A stretch of 8,366 nt of DNA from an uncultured Oscillibacter sp. (GCF_910587525.1 NZ_CAJULS010000104.1:1-8366), one strand, 5' to 3'; shown: positions 1 to 6,558, numbered from the stretch's first letter. Numbers and translations: made by a program. Notes: generated from the sequence alone by a model not told the origin.

Positions 1-1265
1 TCGTCGAAGATAAAGATATCGGCGTCAATATTCATCCATTTTCCGATGACCACCTTCTGCTGGTTGCCACCGGAGAGCTGGGCCGTGACCTCATCCAGAG
101 ACGGAGTCTTGATTTTCAGGGCCTCCACATTTTCCTGGCCCGACTTCTCGATCTGCGCCTTGTTTAGGAATGGGCCGCTGCTGAACCCCTTCATATTGGC
201 CAGAATCAGGTTGGTGCGGACGTCCAGGGAGAGCACCAGGCCCTGCCCCTTCCGGTCCTCGGTCAGGAAGGCGATCTTGCGGTTAATGGCGTCTTTGGGC
301 GTCTTGATGGCCACCTTCTCGCCCTTGACATAGATCTCGCCGCCATCCAGCTTGTCGGCGCCAAAGATGGCCCGCATGGTCTCCGTCCGGCCGGCGCCCA
401 CCAGGCCGGCAAAGCCGGTAATCTGCCCGGCATGGGCCTGGAAGGAGACATCGTGGAGCACACCGGCCTCATTGAGGTTCCGGGCCTCCAGCCACACGTC
501 GCCCTTGACGCCAAATTCCTTGGGATAGAGGTTATCCAGGGTCCTACCTACCATAGCGGTGATGAGGGAATCCTCGGTAAGCTCGCTGGTATCCTTGGTA
601 ATGATATGCTCGCCGTCCCGCATAACGGTGACACGGTCGCAGAGCTCGAAGAGCTCCTCCAGCTTGTGGGAGACGAAGAGAATGGCCACGCCCTTGGCCT
701 TGAGGCCCCGGACGGTCTCCATCAGCTGGGCGATCTCCTCCTTGCCCAGAGAAGAAGTAGGCTCATCCATGATGATGAGCTTGGCGTCCAGAGAGACGGC
801 CTTGGCAATCTCCACCATCTGCTGCTGGCCAACGCCCAGCTTGCCGCACTCCATGCGGACGTCGATCTCAGGGTGGCCCAGGGATTTCAGCGCCTCCTCA
901 GCCTCCCGGTGCATCCGGGGATAGTCCAGAAGGATGCCCTTTTTGACGGCGCGGCCCATGAAGATGTTGTCCGTCACAGGGAGCTGCTTGACGATGTTCA
1001 GCTCCTGGTAGACGCAGGCGATGCCGGCCTCCCGGGACTGGACGGGGTTTTTGAAGATCCGCTTCTCACCGTCGACGAAAATCTCACCCTCTTCGGGGCT
1101 ATGTACGCCGGTGAGCACCTTGATCAAGGTGGACTTGCCGGCTCCGTTCTCACCGATCAGACCGTGGATCTCCCCGGGCCTGATGCCGATGGACATATTC
1201 TTCAAAGCGATGACGCCTGGGAAACGCTTGGTAATGTTTTTCAGTTCGACGACGTACTCGCCCAT
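1..1265 (-). CDS. Ribose/galactose-type sugar ABC importer, double ATPase (RbsA/MglA-like), 3' end missing
   Basis: This cytoplasmic ATPase powers uptake of a sugar with the lipoprotein encoded just upstream. The frame is open from the ATG at 1265 to the window edge, giving 421 residues of a family usually near 500, so about 80 are off the left edge. Domain 1 has Walker A GENGAGKST (38-46), Q-loop Gln87, signature LGVGQQQ (143-149), Walker B LIIMDE (163-168) and H-loop His200. Domain 2 has a degenerate P-loop GLVGAGRTE (about 295-303), a full LSGGNQQK signature near 395, and the start of Walker B at the edge. Two tandem nucleotide-binding domains with a weak second P-loop are the mark of the CUT2 (ribose/galactose/xylose) ATPases. 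The ribosome site GAGGT (1272-1276) lies six bases before the start. A permease gene is expected beyond the left edge. The exact sugar is unknown. Confidence 0.93.
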   Translation of the reverse strand, partial: MGEYVVELKNITKRFPGVIALKNMSIGIRPGEIHGLIGENGAGKSTLIKVLTGVHSPEEGEIFVDGEKRIFKNPVQSREAGIACVYQELNIVKQLPVTDNIFMGRAVKKGILLDYPRMHREAEEALKSLGHPEIDVRMECGKLGVGQQQMVEIAKAVSLDAKLIIMDEPTSSLGKEEIAQLMETVRGLKAKGVAILFVSHKLEELFELCDRVTVMRDGEHIITKDTSELTEDSLITAMVGRTLDNLYPKEFGVKGDVWLEARNLNEAGVLHDVSFQAHAGQITGFAGLVGAGRTETMRAIFGADKLDGGEIYVKGEKVAIKTPKDAINRKIAFLTEDRKGQGLVLSLDVRTNLILANMKGFSSGPFLNKAQIEKSGQENVEALKIKTPSLDEVTAQLSGGNQQKVVIGKWMNIDADIFIFD

Positions 1266-1301
1266 GCAATTACCTCGATTCTGTATTCCAGATTTCTCTC
1301 A

Positions 1302-1364
1302 GGCCCTGTTCCGGTCCTTTCGCACATTCGCCGGACACGCCCCGCCAAAGGTTCGGAACAGGCC
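1302..1364 (-). promoter_or_regulatory. Long imperfect inverted repeat in the leader of the sugar ATPase gene
   Basis: The arm GGCCCTGTTCCG (1302-1313) pairs with CGGAACAGGCC (1354-1364) apart from one bulged base. After a two-base internal loop the stem resumes with CCTTT (1316-1320) against AAAGG (1347-1351). No T-run follows on the minus strand, so this is not a clear terminator. It lies 37 bases before the ATPase start, in the gap after the lipoprotein gene. It is plausibly an mRNA-stabilising or partial read-through element that keeps the binding protein more abundant than the ATPase. The pairing is seen directly; the role is inferred. Confidence 0.5.
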
Positions 1365-1374
1365 CCAAAGTCCG

Positions 1375-1411
1375 CCGGAGGGCGGGGCGGATCGACCACC
1401 CCGCCCTCCGG
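1375..1411 (-). terminator. GC-rich hairpin after the sugar-binding lipoprotein gene (weak terminator or stabiliser)
   Basis: A perfect 13-base-pair stem, CCGGAGGGCGGGG (1375-1387) against CCCCGCCCTCCGG (1399-1411), encloses an 11-base loop. It begins 26 bases past the lipoprotein stop codon. On the minus strand it is followed by CGGACTTTGG, so the U-tract is poor and full termination is unlikely. Stem-loops at this spot between a binding-protein gene and its transporter genes commonly give partial termination or protect the upstream mRNA. That role is inferred here. Confidence 0.5.
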
Positions 1412-1436
1412 ATGTTTATGGCATTCTGTTGGCCAA

Positions 1437-2435
1437 TCAGCCCTTCATAGAGGCCAGATTGTCCAGATAAGCCTGGCCGTTCTCTGCGGTGACCACCTGC
1501 ACGGGGGCGTTGATGACCTCATCCACACTCTCGCCCTTAACGGCCTTCACAGCGGCCTCCACGACCTGATAGCCCATCTCATAGGGCTGCTGGGCCACAG
1601 TGGCCTTCACCAGCTCACCGTCCATGATCAGCTTCACGGCGGACTCGTTGCCGTCGAAGCCCACGATGATGACGTCGCTGACGCCGGCGGACTTGCAGGC
1701 GTTCATAGCGCCGATGGCAGTGTCGTCATTGTGGCAGAGGACAATGTTAATCTGACCGGGATAGGCGTTCAGCAGGTCCTCCATGGTCTTGGTGGCGCCG
1801 TCGGTGGTGTTCTGGCCGGACAGAGCGGCGAGGACCTCCACACCGGCCTCGCTGCAGGCGGCCTCATAGCCCTCGCGGCGCATATTGGAGGTGTTGTCGC
1901 CCTCCTGGCCGTAGATAACAACGGCCTTAGCACCGTCGCCGGCCTGCTGGGCGGCCCACAGGCCGCCTTCCTTGGCGGCATCAACGTTGGATGTACCCAC
2001 GAAGCAGGTCTGACCGTCAATACCTACATTGGTGTCCACAGCCAGCACAGGGATGTTCTGATCAATGGCGGCCTGGAGCGCGGCGATAGCAGCGCCGGCG
2101 TCGTTGGGAGCGCAGACGATGGCGTCGCAGCCAGCGCCGATCTGCTGCTCAATCATGGAGACCTGACCCTCGATGTCGCTCTCAGCGCCGGGGCCCACTA
2201 CGGTGACCTTCACGCCCAGGTCAGCGGCGGCGGCGTCACAGCCGGTCTTCACATAGCCCCAATACTCGGAGGCCAGGGTCTTGAGGACGACGGCAACCTC
2301 GATGTCGCCGCCGGCGGGGGCAGAGTCGCCCTGGCTGGGCTGGTCGCCGCTGCTGGCGGGAGCGTCGCCGCCGCCGCAGGCGGCCAGAGACAGGACCATA
2401 GCCAGGGTCAGGATCAGTGCGAATACTTTCTTCAT
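1437..2435 (-). CDS. Sugar-binding lipoprotein of a CUT2-type ABC importer (RbsB-like)
   Basis: This extracytoplasmic receptor would capture a sugar and pass it to the membrane importer. It has 332 residues, the normal size. A type II signal peptide ends in lipobox LAAC with Cys20 as the lipidated residue, followed by a Gly/Ser/Pro-rich tether to about 43. The rest is a periplasmic-binding-protein type 1 fold (about 45-325). Compared with E. coli RbsB, several ligand-contact positions are recognisable: Asp134, Arg186 or Arg187, Asn236 (CHNDDTAIGA), Asp261 (GFDGN) and Gln282 (AQQP). The Phe cluster of RbsB is replaced by Tyr58-Trp59, and the Arg after the conserved Asp is Thr135, so the ligand may not be ribose. 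AAGGAG (2445-2450) lies nine bases before the ATG. It is first in its operon, with its own promoter and a structured leader. Paralogues for inositol, xylose or allose are alternatives. Confidence 0.92.
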   Translation of the reverse strand: MKKVFALILTLAMVLSLAACGGGDAPASSGDQPSQGDSAPAGGDIEVAVVLKTLASEYWGYVKTGCDAAAADLGVKVTVVGPGAESDIEGQVSMIEQQIGAGCDAIVCAPNDAGAAIAALQAAIDQNIPVLAVDTNVGIDGQTCFVGTSNVDAAKEGGLWAAQQAGDGAKAVVIYGQEGDNTSNMRREGYEAACSEAGVEVLAALSGQNTTDGATKTMEDLLNAYPGQINIVLCHNDDTAIGAMNACKSAGVSDVIIVGFDGNESAVKLIMDGELVKATVAQQPYEMGYQVVEAAVKAVKGESVDEVINAPVQVVTAENGQAYLDNLASMKG

Positions 2436-2462
2436 ACTTCTTTTCTCCTTCTTATTCTGATT

Positions 2463-2477
2463 CTAAAACGCTTTCAA
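2463..2477 (-). promoter_or_regulatory. cre-like / LacI-family operator before the sugar-binding lipoprotein gene
   Basis: Read on the minus strand the site is TTGAAAGCGTTTTAG. It fits the catabolite-response consensus WTGNAARCGNWWWCA at 13 of 15 positions, missing only the last two. It sits downstream of the promoter and 12 bases upstream of the AAGGAG ribosome site, where a bound CcpA or LacI-type (RbsR-like) repressor would act as a roadblock. The sequence match is direct; which regulator binds is inference. No regulator gene is in the window. Confidence 0.45.
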
Positions 2478-2484
2478 GAGCCTG

Positions 2485-2530
2485 TTTTCCGCCGGTGAAA
2501 CCGGCGGAAAAAGCGGGGGCGCCCCCGCTT
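2485..2530 (-). promoter_or_regulatory. Tandem hairpins in the 5' leader, possible transcription attenuator
   Basis: Two perfect inverted repeats touch each other. First in the direction of transcription is a 20-base palindrome (2511-2530, half-site AAGCGGGGGC), followed by TTTTT at 2508-2512, a terminator-like layout. Next is a 12-base-pair stem, TTTTCCGCCGGT (2485-2496) against ACCGGCGGAAAA (2500-2511), with a three-base loop. The U-tract of the first hairpin is part of the stem of the second. Both lie between the promoter at 2581-2610 and the lipoprotein start, so they would be in the leader RNA. They may attenuate the sugar operon or catch read-through from upstream. No coding leader peptide or known riboswitch is evident. 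Confidence 0.5.
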
Positions 2531-2580
2531 GCCGCTGTTATAACACAGAAACGGAAAACAATGCCCCAAAAAGCGGTTTT

Positions 2581-2610
2581 ATTCTATCATATGCCGTCTG
2601 TTAACGTCAA
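2581..2610 (-). promoter_or_regulatory. Sigma-A type promoter of the sugar importer operon
   Basis: On the minus strand, TTGACG (2605-2610) and TAGAAT (2581-2586) are separated by 18 bases, close to the housekeeping consensus TTGACA-17-TATAAT. The surrounding stretch, about 2570-2720, is the most AT-rich DNA in the importer region, which is otherwise GC-rich coding sequence. Transcription would start near 2574, giving a leader of about 140 bases that contains the tandem hairpins and the cre-like site. The promoter lies downstream of the previous operon's terminator, so the sugar unit is independently transcribed. Confidence 0.65.
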
Positions 2611-2779
2611 CCATATTCCAGTTAATCTGTATAATTTCCACAAATAATTTGTAGTTTTTATTAAAAATGCAAAAAGCGGGAATATATCAGGAATATTTTT
2701 CCATAACCCCTTTCCGGTCCGTTTTTACAGAGTTTTCCGCTGAAAAGAGCCGCAAATTCCCTCCCCTTCCGCCCACAAT

Positions 2780-2817
2780 AAAAACCGGGGAGGCCTGCCG
2801 TTTCGGCAGGCCTCCCC
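2780..2817 (-). terminator. Rho-independent terminator of the nucleoside importer operon
   Basis: A perfect 14-base-pair stem, GGGGAGGCCTGCCG (2787-2800) against CGGCAGGCCTCCCC (2804-2817), has a three-base loop. On the minus strand it is followed by GGTTTTTATT. It lies 50 bases past the BMP lipoprotein stop, in the right orientation to end that operon. It is the clearest terminator in the window. Confidence 0.9.
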
Positions 2818-2867
2818 TTCCGTCTATGAAACTTCAAATTACAGCTATGTTCCGCGGCAACGGGATA

Positions 2868-3932
2868 TCACTGCATAAAGGTGCCGTCCATCACCTGGGC
2901 GATATAGCTGTTGTACTTCTCCTGCACATCAGCGGGTACCAGGTCGCTGAGCTTGCCGGCAGAGAGCACGCCGTTCTGCATGGTGCCGAAGATGGTCTCG
3001 CCGCCGAAGGTGCCGTTTTCCACGGCCTCCATGCACAATCCCACCAGACCGGAGTTGTCGGTGACCTGGCTGCCGATGATGCACTCGTTCTGGCCCAGGA
3101 AATCGCCGGGCTGGGCGATGTCGTAGACCTTCACAGAGCCGGCGGCGGCGTTGGCCTCGTCGATGGCCTGACGGGCGCCGGAATCCACGGCGGAGGCGTC
3201 CCCGAAGAACACGTCCGCGCCCTGGTCCATCATAGCCTTGGCAAACTCGATGCCCTTGTCGGAGGCGCTGTAATCACCGGAGTAAACCACGTCCAGGGCC
3301 TCTACGGTCTTGCCCTCCTGCTGGCCGATGTACTCGGCGGACTCCACGAAGCCGGCGTATTTGCCCTTGGTGGTGTCGATCTCCATGCCGCCGATGAAGG
3401 CCACCTTGCCGGTCTCGGTCATGAGGCCCGCCAGAATGCCGGCGATCCAGCCAACCTGCTGGGCATCGGGCAGAAGAGAGGTGACGTTGGCGTTGGCGGC
3501 CTTGGCGGGGGTGTCCGCGCCGCCGTTCAGCAGGGCGAAGGCGATGTTGGGATACTCCTCCGCAGCCTGGAGGATGGCGGTGGTGTATTGGTTGCCGGGG
3601 GCGTAGATCAGGTCATACCCCAGGTCGCAGAAGGCCACGATACTCTCGTAGTAGGCGGACTGGGCAATGCTGTCGGAGACCTCGGTCTCCCAACCGTACT
3701 TGGCGGCGGCGTCCACCATGGCGTTGTAGCAGGCCATGCCCCAGCCGCCGTCGGAGATGCTGGAGTCGCAGATCATGGCAACCTTGTAGGTCTTGCCGCC
3801 GCTGCTGCCGCCGCCGTCTGCAGGGGGCGTGGCGCCGTCGCCGGAGGTGCCGGAGCCGCTGTTTCCGCCGCCGCAGGCGGCCAGGCTCAGCACCATGGCC
3901 AGGGTCAGGATCAATGCAAAGATCTTCTTCAT
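2868..3932 (-). CDS. BMP-family nucleoside-binding lipoprotein (PnrA/YufN-like)
   Basis: This membrane-anchored receptor probably binds purine or other nucleosides for the permeases encoded just upstream. It has 354 residues. The signal peptide ends in LAAC with Cys20 as lipidation site, and a Gly/Ser/Asp-rich linker runs to about 46. The BMP domain (about 48-350) shows the family hallmarks: an N-terminal strand plus CDSSISDGGWG (55-65) with Asn70, the GWIAGILAGLM helix (161-171) followed by KVAFIGG (176-182), and GADVFFGDAS (238-247). AAGGAGG lies nine bases before the ATG. The gene follows the NupQ-like permease after 77 bases and is last in the operon; in Bacillus yufNOPQ the binding protein comes first. 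Its signal-peptide DNA closely matches that of the sugar-binding lipoprotein. Ligand identity (guanosine, inosine, adenosine, uridine) is not resolvable. Confidence 0.92.
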   Translation of the reverse strand: MKKIFALILTLAMVLSLAACGGGNSGSGTSGDGATPPADGGGSSGGKTYKVAMICDSSISDGGWGMACYNAMVDAAAKYGWETEVSDSIAQSAYYESIVAFCDLGYDLIYAPGNQYTTAILQAAEEYPNIAFALLNGGADTPAKAANANVTSLLPDAQQVGWIAGILAGLMTETGKVAFIGGMEIDTTKGKYAGFVESAEYIGQQEGKTVEALDVVYSGDYSASDKGIEFAKAMMDQGADVFFGDASAVDSGARQAIDEANAAAGSVKVYDIAQPGDFLGQNECIIGSQVTDNSGLVGLCMEAVENGTFGGETIFGTMQNGVLSAGKLSDLVPADVQEKYNSYIAQVMDGTFMQ

Positions 3933-3974
3933 TCCAATGTTCCTCCTTAGTTTTGTCGCGTTTCATGCTTCTAT

Positions 3975-4004
3975 ATGAAAACAGACACAGAGGCCTGTCT
4001 TCAT
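3975..4004 (-). promoter_or_regulatory. Stem-loop between permease and BMP lipoprotein genes
   Basis: ATGAAAACAG (3975-3984) pairs with CTGTCTTCAT (3995-4004) with one mismatch, which is a G-U pair in the minus-strand RNA. The loop is ten bases. No T-run follows, so a full terminator is unlikely. It may separate BMP mRNA from the permease message and raise binding-protein output. I see no convincing separate promoter in this 77-base gap. Confidence 0.35.
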
Positions 4005-4009
4005 TTGGT

Positions 4010-4942
4010 TCAGCGCTCCTCCCGGAGATAGGGTTTGCCCACGCCCTTAGGGCCCGCCTTCTTCATGCCGATGACCGTCAGTACCGCCACGGTGGCGATG
4101 TAGGGGATCATCTGGAAGAACTGATAGGGGATGCCGTAGCTGCCCACCTGGAGGCGGATCTGCAGTGCGTCGCAAAAACCGAAGAACAGGCAGGCCAGCA
4201 ATACGCCGCCGGCGCTCCACCGGCCGAAGATCACCGCCGCCAGGGCGATGAAGCCGCGGCCGGCCACGTTGCCGTCGGTGTAGGTGGTGGAGTAGCAGGT
4301 GGTGAGATACGCACCGCCGATGCCGGCCAGGGCACCGCAGATAACGCTGGCGGCATATTTCACCCCCACCACGCTGATGCCCAGGGTGGCGGCGGCCTTG
4401 GGATACTCGCCCACAGCTTTGTAGTTCAAACCGGACTTGGTCCTGTTGAAATAGACGGCGGTAAACACCACCAGGGCATAGGCCAGATAGACCATAGGCG
4501 TCTGATCCAGCAGAAGCCGCACCAAAAAGCTGTTGGAGCTGATGCCAAGCATGGCGGACAGCGTGGTCATCAGGCCTACCTGCACCAACTCGGAGCCCGC
4601 GCCGAAGTACACCCGGTAGATAAAGGCCGCCAGGGCCGGGGCGAAGATATTGATGGCCATGCCGTAGACAATCTGCTCGGCGCAGAGGTTGATGGTGGCG
4701 TAGGCGTAGATCATGTTTACCAGGACCCCCACCGCCGCGCCGGACAGCACGCCCAGCAGCGGATTCCCCGTAATGAGGCTCACCAGAAATCCCACCAGGG
4801 AGCCGATGGCCGCCAGACCCTCTAAACCGATATGAACCAGGCCGGCCCTTTGAGAGTAGAGCTCTGCCAGAGACAGGAAGATCAGGGGGGTGGCCATACG
4901 GACACTGGCCAGGATCAAATTGGTGACAAAAGCAGAATCCAT
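4010..4942 (-). CDS. nupQ: Nucleoside ABC importer permease, NupQ/YufQ-like (BPD_transp_2 family)
   Basis: This is one of two membrane subunits forming the channel of the BMP-type nucleoside importer. The chosen start at 4942 gives 310 residues, the usual size. A start at 4978 would add 12 residues that lie inside the preceding gene, and only the 4942 ATG has AAGGAGG at the right distance (nine bases). The protein is hydrophobic, with about eight to ten membrane segments from residue 8 to 292. Family motifs are HIGLEG (37-42), GEYPKAAATLGI (178-189) before ALAGIGGAYL, and GRGFIALAAVIFGRW (228-242). The start lies one base after the stop of the partner permease, whose last codons contain the ribosome site, so translation is probably coupled. 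The family also includes RbsC-type sugar permeases, but the motifs and BMP neighbour favour nucleosides. Confidence 0.9.
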   Translation of the reverse strand: MDSAFVTNLILASVRMATPLIFLSLAELYSQRAGLVHIGLEGLAAIGSLVGFLVSLITGNPLLGVLSGAAVGVLVNMIYAYATINLCAEQIVYGMAINIFAPALAAFIYRVYFGAGSELVQVGLMTTLSAMLGISSNSFLVRLLLDQTPMVYLAYALVVFTAVYFNRTKSGLNYKAVGEYPKAAATLGISVVGVKYAASVICGALAGIGGAYLTTCYSTTYTDGNVAGRGFIALAAVIFGRWSAGGVLLACLFFGFCDALQIRLQVGSYGIPYQFFQMIPYIATVAVLTVIGMKKAGPKGVGKPYLREER

Positions 4943-4943
4943 A

Positions 4944-5993
4944 TTATACGGCCTCCTTTTTAGCAAACATCCGGGCAACCGCCGCCTTGAACTGGGGCAG
5001 CTTTACCATGGCCAACCCCGCCACAGTGAATACGATCACCAGGGCCTGAATGATATCGGATACACTGGTGGGGACGCCGGTGGTGGCCTGCATAGTGGTG
5101 GAGCCCACCCGCAGCACCGCGAAGAAGATGGCCACCAAAATCGTCGCCAGGGGGTGGAGCTGGCCAATGAGGGCCATGGCCACACCGTCAAAGCCGTAGC
5201 CACTGGCGTAGCCGTTGATGAGGTAGAACTGGGTGCCCATCAGATCCGCGCTGCCGCCAAGACCGGCAATAGCGCCGGAGACAATGAAGCTCATCAGGAT
5301 ATACCGCTTCACGGCGAAGCCGTTGAACTGGGCCGCCGTCATGTTCAGTCCCACCGCCCGGAGCTGGAAGCCCTTGGAGGTGTAGAACAGGAAGTAGTAG
5401 ATCAGAAGGCCCGTGACCAGCGCCAGGATAAAGGCGGTGGTGACCCGCAGGCCGAAGAGGCGGCTGAGCTTGGTGGCGTCGGGCACCGGAGCCGTCTGGG
5501 GCACAGTGCCGTCCCGAAGCCAGTTGGTGTACACCACGCCCATAAACAGCGTCGCCACGTAGTTAAGCATGATGGAGATAATCATCTCATTTTGGCCCCG
5601 GTAGATCTTCAAAACGCCGGGGATGGCCGCCCAGAGACCGCCGGCCAGGGCGCCGGCGGTCAGGCACAAAACGATGGCGGCGGGTCCCTCCAGTCCACTG
5701 CGGGTGGCGATGAAGCAGCACACCACCGCGCCCATAATGAACTGTCCCTCGCCGCCCAGGTTGAAAACGCCGCAGCGGTAGGCAAAGCAGGCGCAAAGCC
5801 CGGTGAAGATCAATGGCGTGGCCCGGGCCAGCGTAGTGCCCACGTTCCGCATGCTGCCGAAAGCGCCGGTCCACAGGGCCTGCAGCGCCACAAAGGGATT
5901 GGCCCCCAGCACCGCCATGACGATGCAGCCGATGACAAAAGCCAGCAACGCGGAGATCAGCGGCACCAGGATGTTCACGAATTTATTTTTCAT
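4944..5993 (-). CDS. nupP: Nucleoside ABC importer permease, NupP/YufP-like (BPD_transp_2 family)
   Basis: This membrane subunit would pair with the downstream permease as a heterodimer for nucleoside uptake. It has 349 residues, normal for the longer of the two subunits. Hydrophobic segments start at residues 8-30 and 58-72, with more to about 332. Typical motifs are GVFNLGGEGQ (75-84), the cytoplasmic loop YRGQNEMIISIMLNY (131-145) likely to contact the ATPase, and GYGFDGVAMALIG (265-277). The C-terminus is short and basic. A strong GGAGGGGG ribosome site sits six bases before the ATG, and the gene starts 12 bases after the ATPase stop, so all four importer genes were one operon. No frame damage is seen here even though the ATPase gene upstream is broken. 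Confidence 0.92.
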   Translation of the reverse strand: MKNKFVNILVPLISALLAFVIGCIVMAVLGANPFVALQALWTGAFGSMRNVGTTLARATPLIFTGLCACFAYRCGVFNLGGEGQFIMGAVVCCFIATRSGLEGPAAIVLCLTAGALAGGLWAAIPGVLKIYRGQNEMIISIMLNYVATLFMGVVYTNWLRDGTVPQTAPVPDATKLSRLFGLRVTTAFILALVTGLLIYYFLFYTSKGFQLRAVGLNMTAAQFNGFAVKRYILMSFIVSGAIAGLGGSADLMGTQFYLINGYASGYGFDGVAMALIGQLHPLATILVAIFFAVLRVGSTTMQATTGVPTSVSDIIQALVIVFTVAGLAMVKLPQFKAAVARMFAKKEAV

Positions 5994-6005
5994 CGTTCCC
6001 CCTCC

Positions 6006-6503
6006 TCACTTGCCGGCCATAGCCAGGCTGATCTCCTCAATGGGAGGATTCTTGCCAGAGTAGACGCCCATGACCTGCCCCTCGAACATGACGACGATGC
6101 GGTCTGAGACCTCCAGAATCTCGTCAAAGTCCGCGGACACCAGCAGTACGCCGCAGCCCCGGTCCCGGGCCTCGATCATGGTGTCGTGGATAAAGCGGGT
6201 GGCGCCAATGTCCAGGCCCCGGGTGGGGTGGACGGCCACCAGCAGGTCGGGGTTTCCCTCCAGCTCCCGGGCCAGGATGACTTTCTGCTGGTTGCCGCCG
6301 GAGAGGTTTCGGGCCTCCTGCTCCACAGAGGTGCAGCGGATGTCGTACTTCTTCTGCATCTCCAGTGCGTAGTCCCGGATGGCTTTCTTTTTCAGTACCA
6401 GTCCCTTAGCGCTGGTGTAGCGCGACGAGATTTTTGAGAAAAGCGGACAGGATAAATGAGAAAAAATAGCCCCGTTCTTAGAAGTAAATCCGAGGCCGCT
6501 CAC
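6006..6503 (-). pseudogene. C-terminal remnant of a NupO/YufO-like ABC ATPase, 5' part replaced by unrelated DNA
   Basis: Only about 138 residues match the family, from near 6422 (RYTSAKGLVLKKKAIRDYA) to the TGA at 6006. They cover the end of the second nucleotide-binding domain: LSGGNQQK signature (6282-6305), degenerate Walker B LLVAVHPTRGLDIGA with His at the catalytic Glu position as is usual for this half, then VSADFDEILEVSDRI. The family is about 500-520 residues, so the whole first ATPase domain and the second P-loop are absent. Upstream of 6422 the frame stays open to a GTG at 6503, but its translation (NGAIFSHLSCPLF) does not look like the family and no good ribosome site precedes it. 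As it stands it cannot hydrolyse ATP. The downstream permeases and BMP protein are intact, so the break is recent, or the missing half lies across an insertion, or the contig is misjoined. Confidence 0.8.
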
Positions 6504-6544
6504 TTGCGCCGACCGCCCCCGACGAGGGGAGCGGCCCGAGCAAG
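6503..6544. repeat. Nested inverted repeat at the phage/transporter junction
   Basis: An outer stem CTTGC (6503-6507) pairs with GCAAG (6540-6544). Inside it, CCGCCCCC (6513-6520) pairs with GGGGAGCGG (6526-6534) with one bulged A, around a five-base loop. No T-run follows on either strand. Its position between phage tail genes and a broken transporter gene makes an attachment or recombination site possible, but no flanking duplication is visible to support that. Confidence 0.35.
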
Positions 6545-6558
6545 AGGGCGGACTTTTT

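Noticed and set aside
432..2498. 688-codon plus-strand open frame
   Set aside because: It lies antisense to the sugar-binding lipoprotein and ATPase genes; its translation is low-complexity His/Gly/Leu-rich and arises from GC-biased codons on the other strand.
2536..2545. TGTTATAACA palindrome as an operator
   Set aside because: Ten bases, AT-rich, and not matching a regulator I can name; likely chance in this leader.
2667..3950. 427-codon plus-strand open frame
   Set aside because: Antisense shadow of the BMP lipoprotein, with repetitive Gly/Val/Ala composition and no ribosome site.
3933..4009. Separate promoter for the BMP gene
   Set aside because: A TATAGA-like box exists, but no acceptable -35 element is found at 16-19 bases.
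4943..4978. Upstream ATG at 4978 as start of the NupQ-like permease
   Set aside because: It has no ribosome site and the added residues are not membrane-protein-like; the ATG at 4942 has AAGGAGG at proper spacing and matches family length.
3914..6107. Long plus-strand open frames of 303 and 405 codons
   Set aside because: Both are antisense to the permease genes, rich in His, Gln and Gly, with no recognisable domain.
6501..6503. GTG start giving an intact small ATPase-like protein
   Set aside because: No ribosome site, the first 27 residues are not family-like, and the product lacks both P-loops.
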